30,669 nt of DNA from Bondarzewia mesenterica (lineage: Eukaryota > Basidiomycota > Agaricomycetes > Russulales > Bondarzewiaceae): the NCBI GenBank assembly GCA_004802705.1, contig SGPL01000403.1:1-30669 (forward strand), written 5' to 3'. This document shows, in pieces, positions 11,174 to 21,130 of the stretch. The notes below the pieces were generated by a model, which was given only the letters and a program-made list of their open reading frames with translations, searched no databases and was not told where the DNA came from. The translations under genes and the position numbers were made by a program. The stretch's first letter is position 1. Every line of letters starts with the position of its first letter.

Positions 11174-13560
11174 TCAGCGCGGGCCTCCTTCCTTCCAGGG
11201 AACGCAAGTGATATAGAGAGCATACTTCCTCTCCCTCTCGCGGGCCTTTCTCCTCTTCCTTTTGTCCGATTTCTTCTGCATCCTCCGCCTCAACGCCTCC
11301 ACGTTCTCCGGCGCGTAAACATCGCTGGGGCGAGCGTAAGGACCGTATCCGGGCTTGCCGTACTTGTCGTCAGACAGGTCAGATATGCCGGTCAAAGACG
11401 AGGTCGCAGAAGAGTCGGAGTCGGAGTCAAACGAAGGGAGGTGGTCTATGATGGTCCCAGCGGATGGACCGGAACGGCGTTCGTGGCCTTTGAACAAAAT
11501 AACCTCGACGCCACGTTGCTGGAAGAACGATGCATCCCAGAGGTCGACAAGTTCGGCCGTTACGGAGGACCGTTTCTGCGAACGCCGGCTAGGGTCGGCC
11601 GTAGGCAGTCTACCGGCCCAAGCCATGGCGAGGTCCTAAGATACATCTGAATGAGCAAACGTAAACGAATAACATACGGGAGACTAACCTGCATGAACCG
11701 AATCCAGTCTTCGTGGTATACATCGTGAGGAACAAGCACCAACGGCATCCGCGGCATGTCATCGAAGAAATTGTCCATGTCCTGGATTTTCATGGTGTCA
11801 AACCATGTGTAGGACTGCGCAAGGTTGGGCGGGCGGGAAAAGCCATCCGGAGGCAACAAAGGCTGTTGCGGGCGTTGCTGCTCATGCGGGTACGACAAGG
11901 AATTACCAGCCATGCGCGGGGAAGCACGGGGCGAAGGGGGAGCGCGTCCTGGAACGGTAGGTTGAGGAAACCCGGGTGACGCGCTAGGCATGATACCTGG
12001 GATCGGGGACGCGGCCCTAGAGCGCGCGTTGTAGGGCATGGCGTTGGGCATCGGCGACGCTGCGCGCGAGCGAGGCGGACCGTAGGGCCCAGCAGCAGCG
12101 GGGACTGGCGAAGGAGCCCTGGAACGAGGAGCACCATATGGACCGATGGGGGTAGGGACAGGGGATGGAGCCCTGGACCGATCATAGGCATTTGGCAAGC
12201 CCGAAGGGCCGTGGTAGGGCGACGCCCCGCGCTGGTACGGAGAAGCCCCACGCTGATACGGAGAAGCTGCACGTTGATACGGAGAAGCTGCACGTTGATA
12301 CGGAGAAGCTGCGCGCTGGTACGGAGACGATGCACGCTGGTATGTATCTCCAGCTGGGCGTCCTGGAGACGATGGGTACCCACCAGACCCAGCATATCCA
12401 AAGTCGCCTGCGGGCCTGCTTGGGGACGGAGGAGGGTAGTTGCCTGGTACTGCGTAAGGTGAGGCAGGGCGATGATCAATGGGGAAGCCTGCGGGAGTGA
12501 ATCCAGGGTTCGTGGTATGGCTTGGGGCAGCTCCGTACCCATCAGCGTAAACACCACTCTTCCTCCTGTTATCGTAGTTCACAGATCCTTTCCGCGATCT
12601 TGCTGTACCGTATCCAACGTTCGCTTTGCGCTCGCGCTCTCTATCATAGTCCCTGCGGCCAATATCGATGCCCTCAAAGCGCGTTTCCAGATCTGCCATG
12701 GGGTTCGTGTACGAGTTATACGGGCCGCCTGCTCCTGGAGGGCCAACTGGGACCGAGTTCGCGCCGGTAGTAGTAAAACTGGGACTGCGGGGCATGCGCC
12801 CAACACGGGCGTCCTTCTCACGAGCATGACGGAGGTCTCGGTCGGTATCGCCCCCGCGGCGCTCTCTCTCCCACTGGGACACACGCTTCGCTGCCTCTTT
12901 CTCTTCACGTCTGCGGCGTTTGTCTTCGTCCTTTTGCCTGTTTTCGATGATGTGACGTCAGAAATTTGAAGGGCAGGGGGCATGAGGTACGGAGTTGGGT
13001 TTCCGATCGTACCATTCTTTCATGGCCTTCTCCCCTTCCCTGCTATAACCTCGGTTCCATGATGCGGTAAATTCCTGAGCAAATTCGTCAGCTGTGAATA
13101 TGAAGTGGAGGAGGGGGGGTTAGATACGTACAGCGCTCGCCGGTTGAGCTCCAGTAGGCATAGCACTGGTCGCTTCCGCAGGAATCCATTGAATGCCACT
13201 CACAACCCCGTTCGCTGTCTGATAGCTGAAAGATGAGAGGGGCTAGAATAAGATGGCCGTGAAGCACCCGCATCATGATCAAGCTGCACTCACCTTGCAG
13301 GAACGGCTCTGATCACGACAGATGCGTAGCCTTCGTTGAGCACTGGATTAACGGGAGCAAAAAAACAGAGTTACTCACCTGAAAGGATGGTAGATGATCC
13401 TGCCATCGGGGCTTGTTGACGTCGTGTATGTTATCGCCCCAGGTTGAATCTGTGCATTGACACCACTGGAAGGAGCAGGGTGCAGCTGCGGTTGCTGCTG
13501 CATCATTGGGCTTGCGTTGGGACTTGGGTACGGTAAGGCATTGGGACCGTAGATTGACAT
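11174..13560 (-). CDS. Conserved fungal protein of unknown function with SPY heptad repeats
   Basis: Six coding exons: 13560-13379, 13308-13294 (15 nt), 13225-13132, 13074-13013, 12937-11689 and 11635-11174, giving 687 residues. I cannot assign a function. The N-terminus is Pro/Gln-rich and then reads GAITYTTSTSPDGRIIYHPF and GVVSGIQWIPAEATSAMP. A charged, coiled-coil-like segment (KDEDKRRRREEKEAAKR) follows. The middle is disordered, with seven or so AASPYQR heptads (about 12220-12350) and three longer RSRA(P/A)SP units. The C-terminus looks folded: WFDTMKIQDMDNFFDDMPRMP, LVPHDVYHEDWIRFMQ, then a TAELVDLWDASFFQQRGVEV segment, and finally a Lys/Arg-rich helix. I recall similar uncharacterised proteins in other Agaricomycetes. 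No signal peptide or membrane segment is visible. Confidence 0.8.
12005..12185 (-). repeat. Longer degenerate repeat encoding RSRAPSPVP units
   Basis: Immediately downstream in the protein from the heptads, three to four units of roughly 19 residues carry (S/P)RSRA(P/A)SP(V/M/I)P, followed by GPYG-like residues. Sequence identity is lower than in the heptads, suggesting an older duplication. Confidence 0.65.
12220..12350 (-). repeat. Tandem 21-bp repeat encoding AASPYQR heptads
   Basis: About seven consecutive 21-base units encode (A/G/S)(A/S)SPYQR. The central two units are identical at the DNA level and the outer ones differ by a few bases, which points to recent expansion. Each heptad holds a Ser-Pro and a Tyr, a spacing reminiscent of phosphorylated heptad tails. 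That functional parallel is only an inference. Confidence 0.85.
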
Positions 13561-14009
13561 CGCTGCCAGAACTGAAGTTGACGAGTCTCGAGAGGGTTGG
13601 TCCTATGTCGTGGGCGAGAGAAAAGGGTTTCTGGGCGGCGATGGAATCATGATGTACTAGCTACAGATGCCTCGTGGTGGTGACCTAGATGGTGTTCTGA
13701 TAATAGAGACTTCTGCATGCCTACCCTGTATGGACAGGTACTTTGAATGCACTGCATCGTCTCAAAGTAAGTACCTGTTCCGATAAGATAATCCAAAGTA
13801 CTGTACTAACCATTTGACGAGAGCGGCGGCCGGGCTAAATACTTACTCACGCGGTACTTAAGATCAGCAACGGAACCAAATCGTATAAAATATCGTGCAT
13901 GGACCAGTCAAGTAGGTGCAAAAGAGACAAAGTGCAGAATCCAGTGAATTTACAGAAAAGGGCTATAGTAACGCCCCATAAACAAGTCCGCCAAATACCA
14001 ATCAAATAC
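13561..14009. promoter_or_regulatory. Upstream region of the SPY-repeat gene and SEC22 3' flank
   Basis: No coding exon is visible. The interval must hold the promoter and leader of the gene starting at 13560 and the 3' UTR of SEC22. It contains a split inverted repeat: ACAGGTACTT at 13734-13743 and its exact complement at 13769-13778, with inner TTTGA/TCAAA pairing as well. A tataaaatat stretch lies near 13884. Confidence 0.45.
13734..13778. repeat. Inverted repeat ACAGGTACTT in an upstream region
   Basis: Two perfect 10-base arms at 13734-13743 and 13769-13778 are separated by 25 bases. Within the spacer a second TTTGA/TCAAA pair continues the symmetry with a 4-base offset. It lies about 175-220 bases upstream of the minus-strand start at 13560, so a protein-binding site is possible. 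A chance palindrome cannot be excluded. Confidence 0.55.
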
Positions 14010-14924
14010 TCATGAAAACCTCCACCAGAGTAATATGAAAATAATGAAGATGATCGCCGCTAGGGGAGCGTACTGTCGTAGCATGGCTTGAATATTGATG
14101 TTTCGCGCCGCCTTGCGGTATTTTTCCGACTCAGAGCGAAGGGAGCTCGACAAATGTGACATTCCTGTCAGGAGACAAGACGCGCCTTGAGTATGAATAA
14201 TGTGTGACGAAAGAGACATTGGACGTACTGTCAAGTGAGTCGCCTCTCCACAATAGCTCCTCCATATTCTTCGTCATAATCCTCGTCACATCATGCAAGT
14301 CATCATTGAGCTGGTCAAGACCTGAGCCGCCAGATGCTGCGCTCGCTGTCCGCGTATCACTGTACAACCGTGCGGTCTTGGACATGAAGGTATCTGTACC
14401 GTGATACTGTTAGACACTTTCTTTCAAAGACATCCAGAATACATAACGCACCAAAACCCACAAACGCATACGGTCGCCGCACGGTCTCCACTTTCGGGCC
14501 GTACGATGTCGCGAATTCCTTCGATAGCTCGTCTAGATACGAAAATGCGAGTTTGCGGGGATACGACTTCTCCGCTATGGTGAGATACACGACATTGTCC
14601 GCAATGAGATAGCTGAAGACGCGCGCGCATACAGATGTACGTTCAGCTTCTAGACAAGTGCGCGCTGAGACAAAATTAACGCACTGGAGGGAATACGATC
14701 CGCTCTCTATTGAAAGGCGTGGTTCTGAATTGGGAGTGATACGCCGGAAGATGAGCTTAGCTTGCTGCTTGTGCTCCTGGAGCGCTTGCTCCGTCTGTGC
14801 ATGTCGAACCGCGCTCAGCACGCACAACAACAACGACAAATGACGAGCCCACCTGTTCGTCGTCCACACTAGCGGCAAGGGGAAGAGCATCCGAGGCTCG
14901 TACAACAATTGTTGACCGGACCAT
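14010..14924 (-). CDS. SEC22: R-SNARE Sec22, ER-Golgi vesicle fusion
   Basis: Five exons: 14924-14853, 14794-14685, 14612-14452, 14393-14229 and 14164-14010, giving 220 residues, normal for Sec22. The longin domain covers about 1-125: MVRSTIVVRASDALPLAASVDDE, then SIESGSYSLHYLIADNVVYL and EKSYPRKLAFSYLDELS. The R-SNARE coil follows (LDQLNDDLHDVTRIMTKN, then EELLWRGDSLDRM with the zero-layer arginine). A C-terminal membrane anchor (LAAIIFIIFILLWWRF) ends the protein. Sec22 is the vesicle SNARE for transport between ER and Golgi in both directions. Every splice junction restores the family sequence. It is divergent from the MPO1 gene and head-to-tail with the SPY-repeat gene. Confidence 0.96.
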
Positions 14925-15407
14925 GGTTGGTAAAGGAAATTACTTGTTGAATGAGCACCATCTTCAACCGCTCTTGACCGCTACGTGGATGCAGGCACGT
15001 GCGATCTCGCACGTGATGTGCTCATGACGCGGGCATGTCGCCGGCGGGAGTGGCCGCCGAAAGACGATCGCCGCTGTGACAACAATATTCGTTTTATTTA
15101 GTCCAGTACTTAGTGGGCATACTTAGTGGGCACTGGGCGGGCCTACTTGTTTATACAATAACATTTCATTTTGCGTGGACTGCAGACGAACACCGTGATC
15201 ATCACCACATGGAACATACCAGATCTCTATTGGACTGGATCATCACAAATAGCGTCGGTGCATCACCCTCGGAGACTCGAGGTGGCTCTGGACCGGCAAT
15301 ACACCCTTTAAGTACGCGGGTAGCGGTACGCATGATTCGGTCAACTCCTCTTTTCCCTGCATACATATACTGTTCACAGAGACCCACAACATTGCTGAGA
15401 CATCAAC
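14925..15407. promoter_or_regulatory. Divergent promoter region of SEC22 and MPO1
   Basis: The 483 bases between the opposing starts hold both promoters. No TATA box stands out. The only clear structure is a perfect tandem 13-mer at 15107-15132. Confidence 0.45.
15107..15132 (+). repeat. Perfect tandem 13-mer tacttagtgggca
   Basis: The 13-base word occurs twice head to tail at 15107-15119 and 15120-15132 without mismatch, about 280 bases upstream of the MPO1 start. Recent slippage duplication is likely. A doubled transcription-factor site is possible. Confidence 0.7.
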
Positions 15408-16301
15408 ATGTCCTCTCATTTATTTAACATCCGGAAACAGGTATGTCTGGCGCTCTCATGCATCATGGCTTCAAGAAACAGCCAGAACTTGGAAGTTGCG
15501 AGTGACAATGGTGTCTGCAGTTAACGTTCTACGGAGCATATCATTCCAATCCTACCAATGTGAACATCCACATAGTCTGTGTTCCCATTCTCCTCTGGTA
15601 TGTCATTCACAAACTCTAGTCCATACTGTGTTTGGTACTTCATGTCCACATACGCAGGACGTTCCAAGTACTCAGCAGCCTCCTGCCCGTCCCGGACTTC
15701 ATCCCTTCCATCCATCACACATTTAACGATTATATGGCGTTCGACTTGAACATTGCCTCAGTTCACGCGGCGCTCTACCTCGTCTACTACTACGCTCTCG
15801 ACCCCACCGCAGCCGTGAGCGCTCCCACCCTCTCATTAGTCACGTTGGGCTAACCGCCGGGCGCGCCATAGCTCCTTTACACCCCGCAAATGACCGTCTC
15901 ACTCCTGACCGCCACCTCGTTCTCAAAGGGAGCTGACCATATCACCATCGCCGCCGTTCTGCACGCTTTCGCATGGATTGCCCAGTTCATCGGTCACGGC
16001 TTCGCGGAGAAGCGCGCGCTGCGTTGTTGGACAACCTCATCGGAGGTCCGTCGCCTTTCATCCTTGTATCACTCTTGCATGTATCTGATCTTGAGCTCGC
16101 CGATTCTTAAAATCCAATTCATGTCCTGACGATGCAGCTGTCGTCCTCGCGCCGTTCTTCGTCCACCTCGAACTCCTCTTTATGCTCGGCTACAGACCTC
16201 AGCTTCACAAGCAACTCACGAACGACGTCGGCGTTGAGATTGCGAAAATCAGGAAGATCGAAGGTGACAAGAAGCGGGCTGCGGCATCCAAGGAGTTGTG
16301 A
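15408..16301 (+). CDS. MPO1: MPO1-like (DUF962) protein with one apparent -1 frame break
   Basis: Exons 15408-15440, 15521-15597, 15658-15814, 15872-16045 and 16138-16301. Yeast Mpo1 is an ER dioxygenase acting in alpha-oxidation of the phytosphingosine breakdown product. The family motifs are present: FYGAYHSNPTNVNIHIVCVP with its histidines, hydrophobic segments, and HAFAWIAQFIGHGFAEKR. After EKRA the frame breaks: the conserved continuation (ALLDNLIG, then VVLAPFFVHLELLFMLGYRP) lies one base out, as if one base were missing in agcgcgcgct at 16011-16020. Adding one base gives exactly 202 codons. The frame as written would instead run on through a meaningless Ser/Arg-rich reading past 16500. 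Either a sequence error or a real frameshift allele. Confidence 0.85.
16011..16020 (+). other. Frame break in MPO1 within a GC repeat
   Basis: The run agcgcgcgct seems one base short: a single extra base here would keep the conserved His-box part and the C-terminal membrane part in one frame. No splice site that would do the same is present. Confidence 0.75.
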
Positions 16302-16738
16302 CATCATTCGTGAATCGCTCATTCAATCTGACCTCGGGTTCCTGTCCAATATGGCTTTGTCCATAGACGTGTTCTATCATGTGTGTCCCGTTCTGGTTTG
16401 TGTTCTTTTGTGCTCTGTTTTGCTCGCTAGCTCGTCGTGCTTGTGTACTATCCTCTCGCCCGTTTCCCACTTTGCCCCATCGGAAGACTTGATCATGATC
16501 ACTATATAGAAAATGACTTGTTTTGCTCGGTATTATGGCATCAGCGATCAGCTCACTGAGAACCAGTGCTTGATGCGGAAAATGTTACTTGGTATATTGA
16601 GTTACATATAATATTGCAAGACTTCACTTGGACTTCACGGCTTTTCCTTCAAATTTGAATCAAGACTGCATCAGATGACATGCACCCGCATAGCCAAACC
16701 CCCATCACATCAGATACAACTCCGCGCTCGCATTATTT
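16302..16738. other. Convergent 3' gap between MPO1 and the SDR gene
   Basis: The interval should contain both 3' UTRs. I see no gene. A plus-strand frame stays open through 16509, but only as an out-of-frame extension of the MPO1 last exon. Confidence 0.5.
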
Positions 16739-18181
16739 TTAAACAAGGCTGGATGGAGGGGGCAGGACGGGCTCCCCAAGAGCCGTCACATATGCTGATG
16801 TCAACCCACCATCGACCTTGACATCGGTACCCTGCAGCAGAAGAATATTTAAGCTACGATATCATCGAACGAGCGAACGAATGCACATACCGTCATGTAG
16901 CTGCTCTCGTCCGTAGCCACTAATCGCGTTCAATTGGCGTAAGAAGTGTGGATAAATTAAGAAATGATACGCTAATTCCAAAAAGAGGACGCACAGAACA
17001 ATGTCGCTTTTGCGATCTCGACTGCTTCGCCGAAACGGCCCATGGGGAGATGCGTCAGACGGCGGTCGCGCTTCTCGGGAGTGTTAAGGAAGTCCATGAG
17101 AAGAGCTAATGTATACTGTAGTCAGTCGAGATTCGACTGTGTCAGGAAGATAGACTAACGTGTCTTGAGAGGTCCACTAAAGACGAGTTAGCTTTTCTGA
17201 GTACAAATGCATGGGGAAAATGTCTGGACTACTCACGGGCTGACGGTGTTAACCCGAATGCCCTCACGAGCATGTATCATGGCCAATTCACGCGTCATCG
17301 CAAGGACAGCACCCTAGAGGACGTATTTCAGCTACTATGTCCTTCAGACATTCTATCAAAAAGATAAGCATGCCTTTGACGAAGTATCTATTCATCATCG
17401 TCGCACAAATCAGCCTTCTTTCGCATCACGATGAGCTCGAATAAAACATACATGCAAGCTGAGGCGTTGCTGCACCCATCGATGCCACGAAACTTGCAGT
17501 GTTGATGATGCTGCCGCCGACGTGCAGGCCTTTGGACTCATCCGTAGGGTTCGCGCGCATGGCGAGGATGGCGTATTTGCAGCCCCACCAAACACCCTTA
17601 ACGTTGATCTGCATAGTCAGATCCCAGATGCGCTCCTCGGTATTGAGGGCATTGTCGTCCGCAGGATGCATGATCCCTACGACACGGATGAGCGCGATGG
17701 TTTCAAGCAAATTTGGGCTACTCACCAGCATTATTAAACTGAGCGAGCAAGGTATTATTGTAGCGTACAGTTTAACGACAGCAGAAGTTGAAGAACTCAT
17801 ACCATCACATCCAAACGCCCAAACTCCTTTACGGCTTTGTCGACGGCTGCCTTGATATCCGCCTCCTTCCCAACATCGGCCTTGGCTGCGATCGCCTTGA
17901 TGTTTGGAAACTTCTTAGAGATGAGGGCGGCTGCTTTCTCCGCTGCTTCAATGTTGATGTCTACGAGGAGCACGTCCGCCCCCTCTTGGGCAAACAGAAT
18001 GCTGGTTTCGCGACCAATTCCCCTGCACGCCAGTCGAGTTAGTTTACCCCTCTCGCGTCAATCTTGGATCGACCCACGATCCGGCACCGGTGACAATAGC
18101 AGACTGACGATCTAGTGGTGAACGGAGAGTAGCATATTAGTAAAAAGAGACACTGACCTTGTATTGGAGACGACCAGGCAT
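16739..18181 (-). CDS. Classical short-chain dehydrogenase/reductase, 11 exons
   Basis: Exons 18181-18158, 18103-18078, 18022-17803, 17738-17726, 17676-17452, 17387-17374, 17313-17237, 17176-17160, 17105-16995, 16919-16891 and 16831-16739 give 282 residues. This is a Rossmann-fold NAD(P) oxidoreductase: AIVTGAGSGIGRET binds the dinucleotide, followed by VLLVDIN, the FNNAGIMHP motif, IINTASFVAS with the catalytic Ser, YTSSK with the catalytic Tyr and Lys, and RVNTVSPGPLKTPLL. The C-terminus carries SYMTGTDVKVDGGLTSAY. An acid residue in VLLVDIN suggests NAD preference. The substrate cannot be told from sequence. Six exons are 13-29 nt long, and YTSSK sits on a 14-nt exon whose donor is GC, not GT (17373). 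It is divergent from the sugar transporter, 688 bp apart. Confidence 0.92.
17314..17373 (-). other. GC-AG intron in the SDR gene
   Basis: This 60-nt intron begins GCATGC and ends CTCTAG. It separates the catalytic exon (YTSSK) from GAVLAMTREL. No GT lies near the junction, and reading through meets TGA after a few codons, so a GC donor is required by the conserved protein. Confidence 0.75.
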
Positions 18182-18869
18182 TTTTCGACGAGAGAGAAAG
18201 AAAGAGAGAGTCAGACGATAGCAGAATGCAGGAAACGCAGATGGGACAGACTTTAAATTGGCAGAGTCCGAGATAAGATATCGGGTTGCGCCGTATCGAG
18301 GGGAGCCATTCGAACCGCTGCTCTGGCTCGGGTTCTAAAATATTTCCCACAAGTCTTTCCGGTTCCTCCGCAACTACCTCCGACCCTTCCCAGCTCTTCC
18401 CCTCCTCCGTCGCTCCTCCGAGTCCGATTTCCTATCACCCAGCAATATCTGTTCCTCTCTCATCATCACAGCATTTTATCCTAGAATTTTGATATTGATT
18501 GCTCATGCCAGTATTCCTTAGATGTATCCGCGTCGCGGTGTCTTTGCCTCGGCGAAAACAGGCGTGAAATCTGGGGTAGTGCTCCGAATCTTCACAACAA
18601 ACAGACCGTATGAAATCTTTCTTTCCATGCTCTATACCACTAGTTCTGACGCCCGAACTGTGGTTGGGTTCGAAATGCCCTCGTCGACATTGTTTCAGTC
18701 CTAGCATCTAGCCCACAGGACACCGTTCCATGGTCTCATTCATAATATTCTGTCAAGACATCTGCTATCCCGAATTTTCTGACTTCCACGCGTCTTAATC
18801 TGGGCGAACACTGCTGGCTCCACTACTGCGGCTCCGAGCTCCTTTTGACGTTCATATTCTGCATCGCTG
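18182..18869. promoter_or_regulatory. Divergent promoter region of SDR and MFS transporter
   Basis: No coding exon is visible in 688 bases. Just upstream of the SDR start a purine-rich tract on the plus strand (about 18187-18209) gives a CT-rich leader on the minus strand, as often seen near fungal start sites. A second CT-rich stretch on the plus strand spans about 18356-18440. No TATA box is convincing. Confidence 0.45.
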
Positions 18870-20783
18870 ATGCTAGTCATCATGAACTATCTCAAACGCA
18901 CCAAGTATACTGTTCGCTATCCGCGATGGATGGTAGGCAAACCGATCCTCATCGCCTCGTCTGCTCTGGCTTCGCTTGGGGATGCCATGTTCGGATACAG
19001 CCAAGGCGTAATCGCCGCTAACCAGGTTCAACCGTCGTTCATCCAGAGGATGTTCGGGAAGGACGTGACATTGGAGCAAATTCAAGCCAACGACACCGGC
19101 GTCAATTCGGCTCTGCTAGGTGAACGCACCCTCGTTTCTATCACTATTAATTCAGCGTCTCTCTGACTCGCGATGGGTCTGATCACAGCTATAACTGTAG
19201 CCTGTTTGAATATCACCGCCCTTATTGCCGCATTCTTCGCGGCATACGTCTGCGACATTCTCGGTCGTCGCATGTCGGTTCGAATAGGGGCCCTCATCTA
19301 CTTCGTCGCATCCTTCTTCCAACTGTTCGCGCCCAATCTCGCTGTGCTAATAGTCGGTCGCTGCATACAAGGCGTCGGCGTCGGAATGCTCTCAATGACG
19401 GTGCCTATCTTCCAATGCGAAATTGCTCCCGGTCACACTCGCGGCGTCTTTGTGTCGATCGAATATCTCTGTCTGAACGGCGGCTACGTACTATCTTCCT
19501 GGGTAGGCTATGGGTTCTTCTTCGCTATGCCTAACGAGATTTCGTGGCGTGGGCCGTACATTGTTCAAGCGGTCATGGCTCTAATTCTGGGTGTCTGGAC
19601 TTTCTTTCTCCCTGAAACGCCTCGCTGGCTCATCAAGAACGGGTTCGAGAGGGAAGGACTCTGCGCACTCGCCGATCTCACTGGCACTGGTGACCCCACA
19701 GACCCTGTGATTCAAGCCAGCTATGTTGAGATTGCCGCGGCAATACAGTATGAGGAGGCCTTTGGTCAGGCCTCCTGGACTCAGCTTTTCAGGCAATATA
19801 CTCGGCGTAGCATTGTGGGTATAACATGTCAGATGTTTGCCCAACTCAATGGGATCAACGCGATCCTTTACTTGGGAGTACTCAAGCTCTCCCTTTCTAC
19901 ATTCTTACTTATACAATACTTTCCCATTGTTTCTCAGCCTTCCGCAGAACTTGACGCGTGCTGGGTTTTCCGTCGCAAAAGCCTTGTTGTACTCAGGCGC
20001 ATGTGCCCTCATCTACTGTTTTGGGACGGTCCCCACGCTATTTCTCATTGACAAGTGGGGCCGGAGAGTTTTCCTGCTCATGGGTAGCGCAGCTCTAGTT
20101 GCGTCGCTTGCAGCTATAGGCGGGCTGCAGTTCTACGCCGATAGCCTACCTACGGGTGACGCAAGGATGCCAGCGGCCAACGGGCTCTTCGCTGCCGTAT
20201 GCGTCTACCTTTTCTTTTTCGGTGCGACGTGAGTACAGTCACACTCTGCCCTCCGCACGCACTCAAACACAGATTCCGCTGCAGGTGGGGCCCCACGCCA
20301 TGGCTCCTCGGCGCGGAGATCTTCCCGCTCCGTGCACGCGCAAAGGGCATGGCGCTCTCGACCGTCTCCAACTGGGTCTTCAACTTCATCATCGCCTTTA
20401 TCACTCCGCCGCTCTTTGCGGCCATCGGCGGTGGCTACTATTTCCTCCTCCTCGGCTTCTGCGCCATCTCGGGCGTGTTCGTCTACTTCGTATACCCAGA
20501 GACCGCGCACCTCACCCTCGAGCAGCTCGGCGAGGCCTTTGGTGACAAGGTTAGCGAGCCTGAGATGAAGGACACAGAGACGATCGTCCCATCCGTCATT
20601 TCGGATCGCCATTCGGACTTCAAGAATCTAGAGTCGACGGGGGAGAAGATCGAGGAGGGACGGGTGGAGGACGTTGCGAGGGTTGCTAGTGATAGTGGAG
20701 ACGCTTCAAGCTCACGATGGAGCGCGTCTGCTGCTTCCGGACAAATGCTGGTACAGAATGGTGGATCAACTCGGTCTACCTGA
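18870..20783 (+). CDS. MFS sugar transporter (sugar porter family)
   Basis: Exons 18870-19119, 19189-19877, 19948-20228 and 20285-20783 give 572 residues. It is a 12-helix plasma-membrane permease, proton-coupled in this family. Visible signatures: ASLGDAMFGYSQGVIAA in helix 1, CDILGRRMSVRIG between helices 2 and 3, GRCIQGVGVGMLSMTVPIFQ, LPETPRWLIKNG, QMFAQLNGINAILYLG, KWGRRVFLLMG, WLLGAEIFPLRARAKG and a closing YPETAHLTLEQL. The tail after about 520 is hydrophilic and acidic. The first ATG (18870) has a poor context; an in-frame ATG at 18882 has A at -3 and may be the real start (568 residues). The donor of intron 2 (GTACTC) is weak but frame-consistent. The sugar cannot be told from sequence. 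Hexose, disaccharide or quinate transport are all possible. Confidence 0.93.
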
Positions 20784-21130
20784 GAATGGATATTACATAT
20801 CTTGCTCACATTTCAACACGTCCCAAGGGTTTCTGTAAATGATTGCGCGCAAAAATCATTCGTGAAAATGAACATATATAACCGAGCGTCCTGGTCATCA
20901 TGATTCCTGAAGTGTTTCTAAGTCTGCGGCCTCTACAGTATCTAAACTTTCCAAAACTCGCATACAAGAACTACTATGCTACAAAGCTACGCAAGCAAGA
21001 GCGCGACAAACGATATGACAGCGATATGGTGGGTATATACAAGCGGTATGAAAGGCGCCATGCGCCCAAGTGCGAGCAGTCCAAGCAGTAGGAAAAACAA
21101 AACGGGTGACCCACGCGGCCACGCCTACAC
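20784..21130. other. Convergent 3' gap between transporter and SQ/TQ-repeat gene
   Basis: I see nothing beyond expected 3' UTRs in these 347 bases. Short open frames here match no family I know. Confidence 0.5.

Noticed and set aside
11790..12557. Minus-strand Leu/Arg-rich frame and plus-strand repetitive frames over the heptad array
   Set aside because: All are shadows of the tandem 21-bp repeat and follow from its DNA periodicity.
12579..12983. Minus-strand frame with a Lys/Arg-rich N-terminus
   Set aside because: Its sequence is a frame shadow across an intron-exon junction of the SPY-repeat gene; the correct frame reads EEKEAAKRVSQWERE.
16132..16509. Ser/Arg-rich open frame after the last MPO1 intron
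   Set aside because: The neighbouring frame encodes the conserved MPO1 C-terminus; this one is an artefact of the frame break at 16011-16020.
17374..17451. Normal GT donor for the intron after the SDR catalytic exon
   Set aside because: No GT lies within the needed positions, and read-through meets a stop, so a GC donor was accepted.
18660..18690. tRNA-like B box (ggttcgaaatgcc)
   Set aside because: The flanks do not form a T-stem, and no A box or acceptor stem is found upstream.
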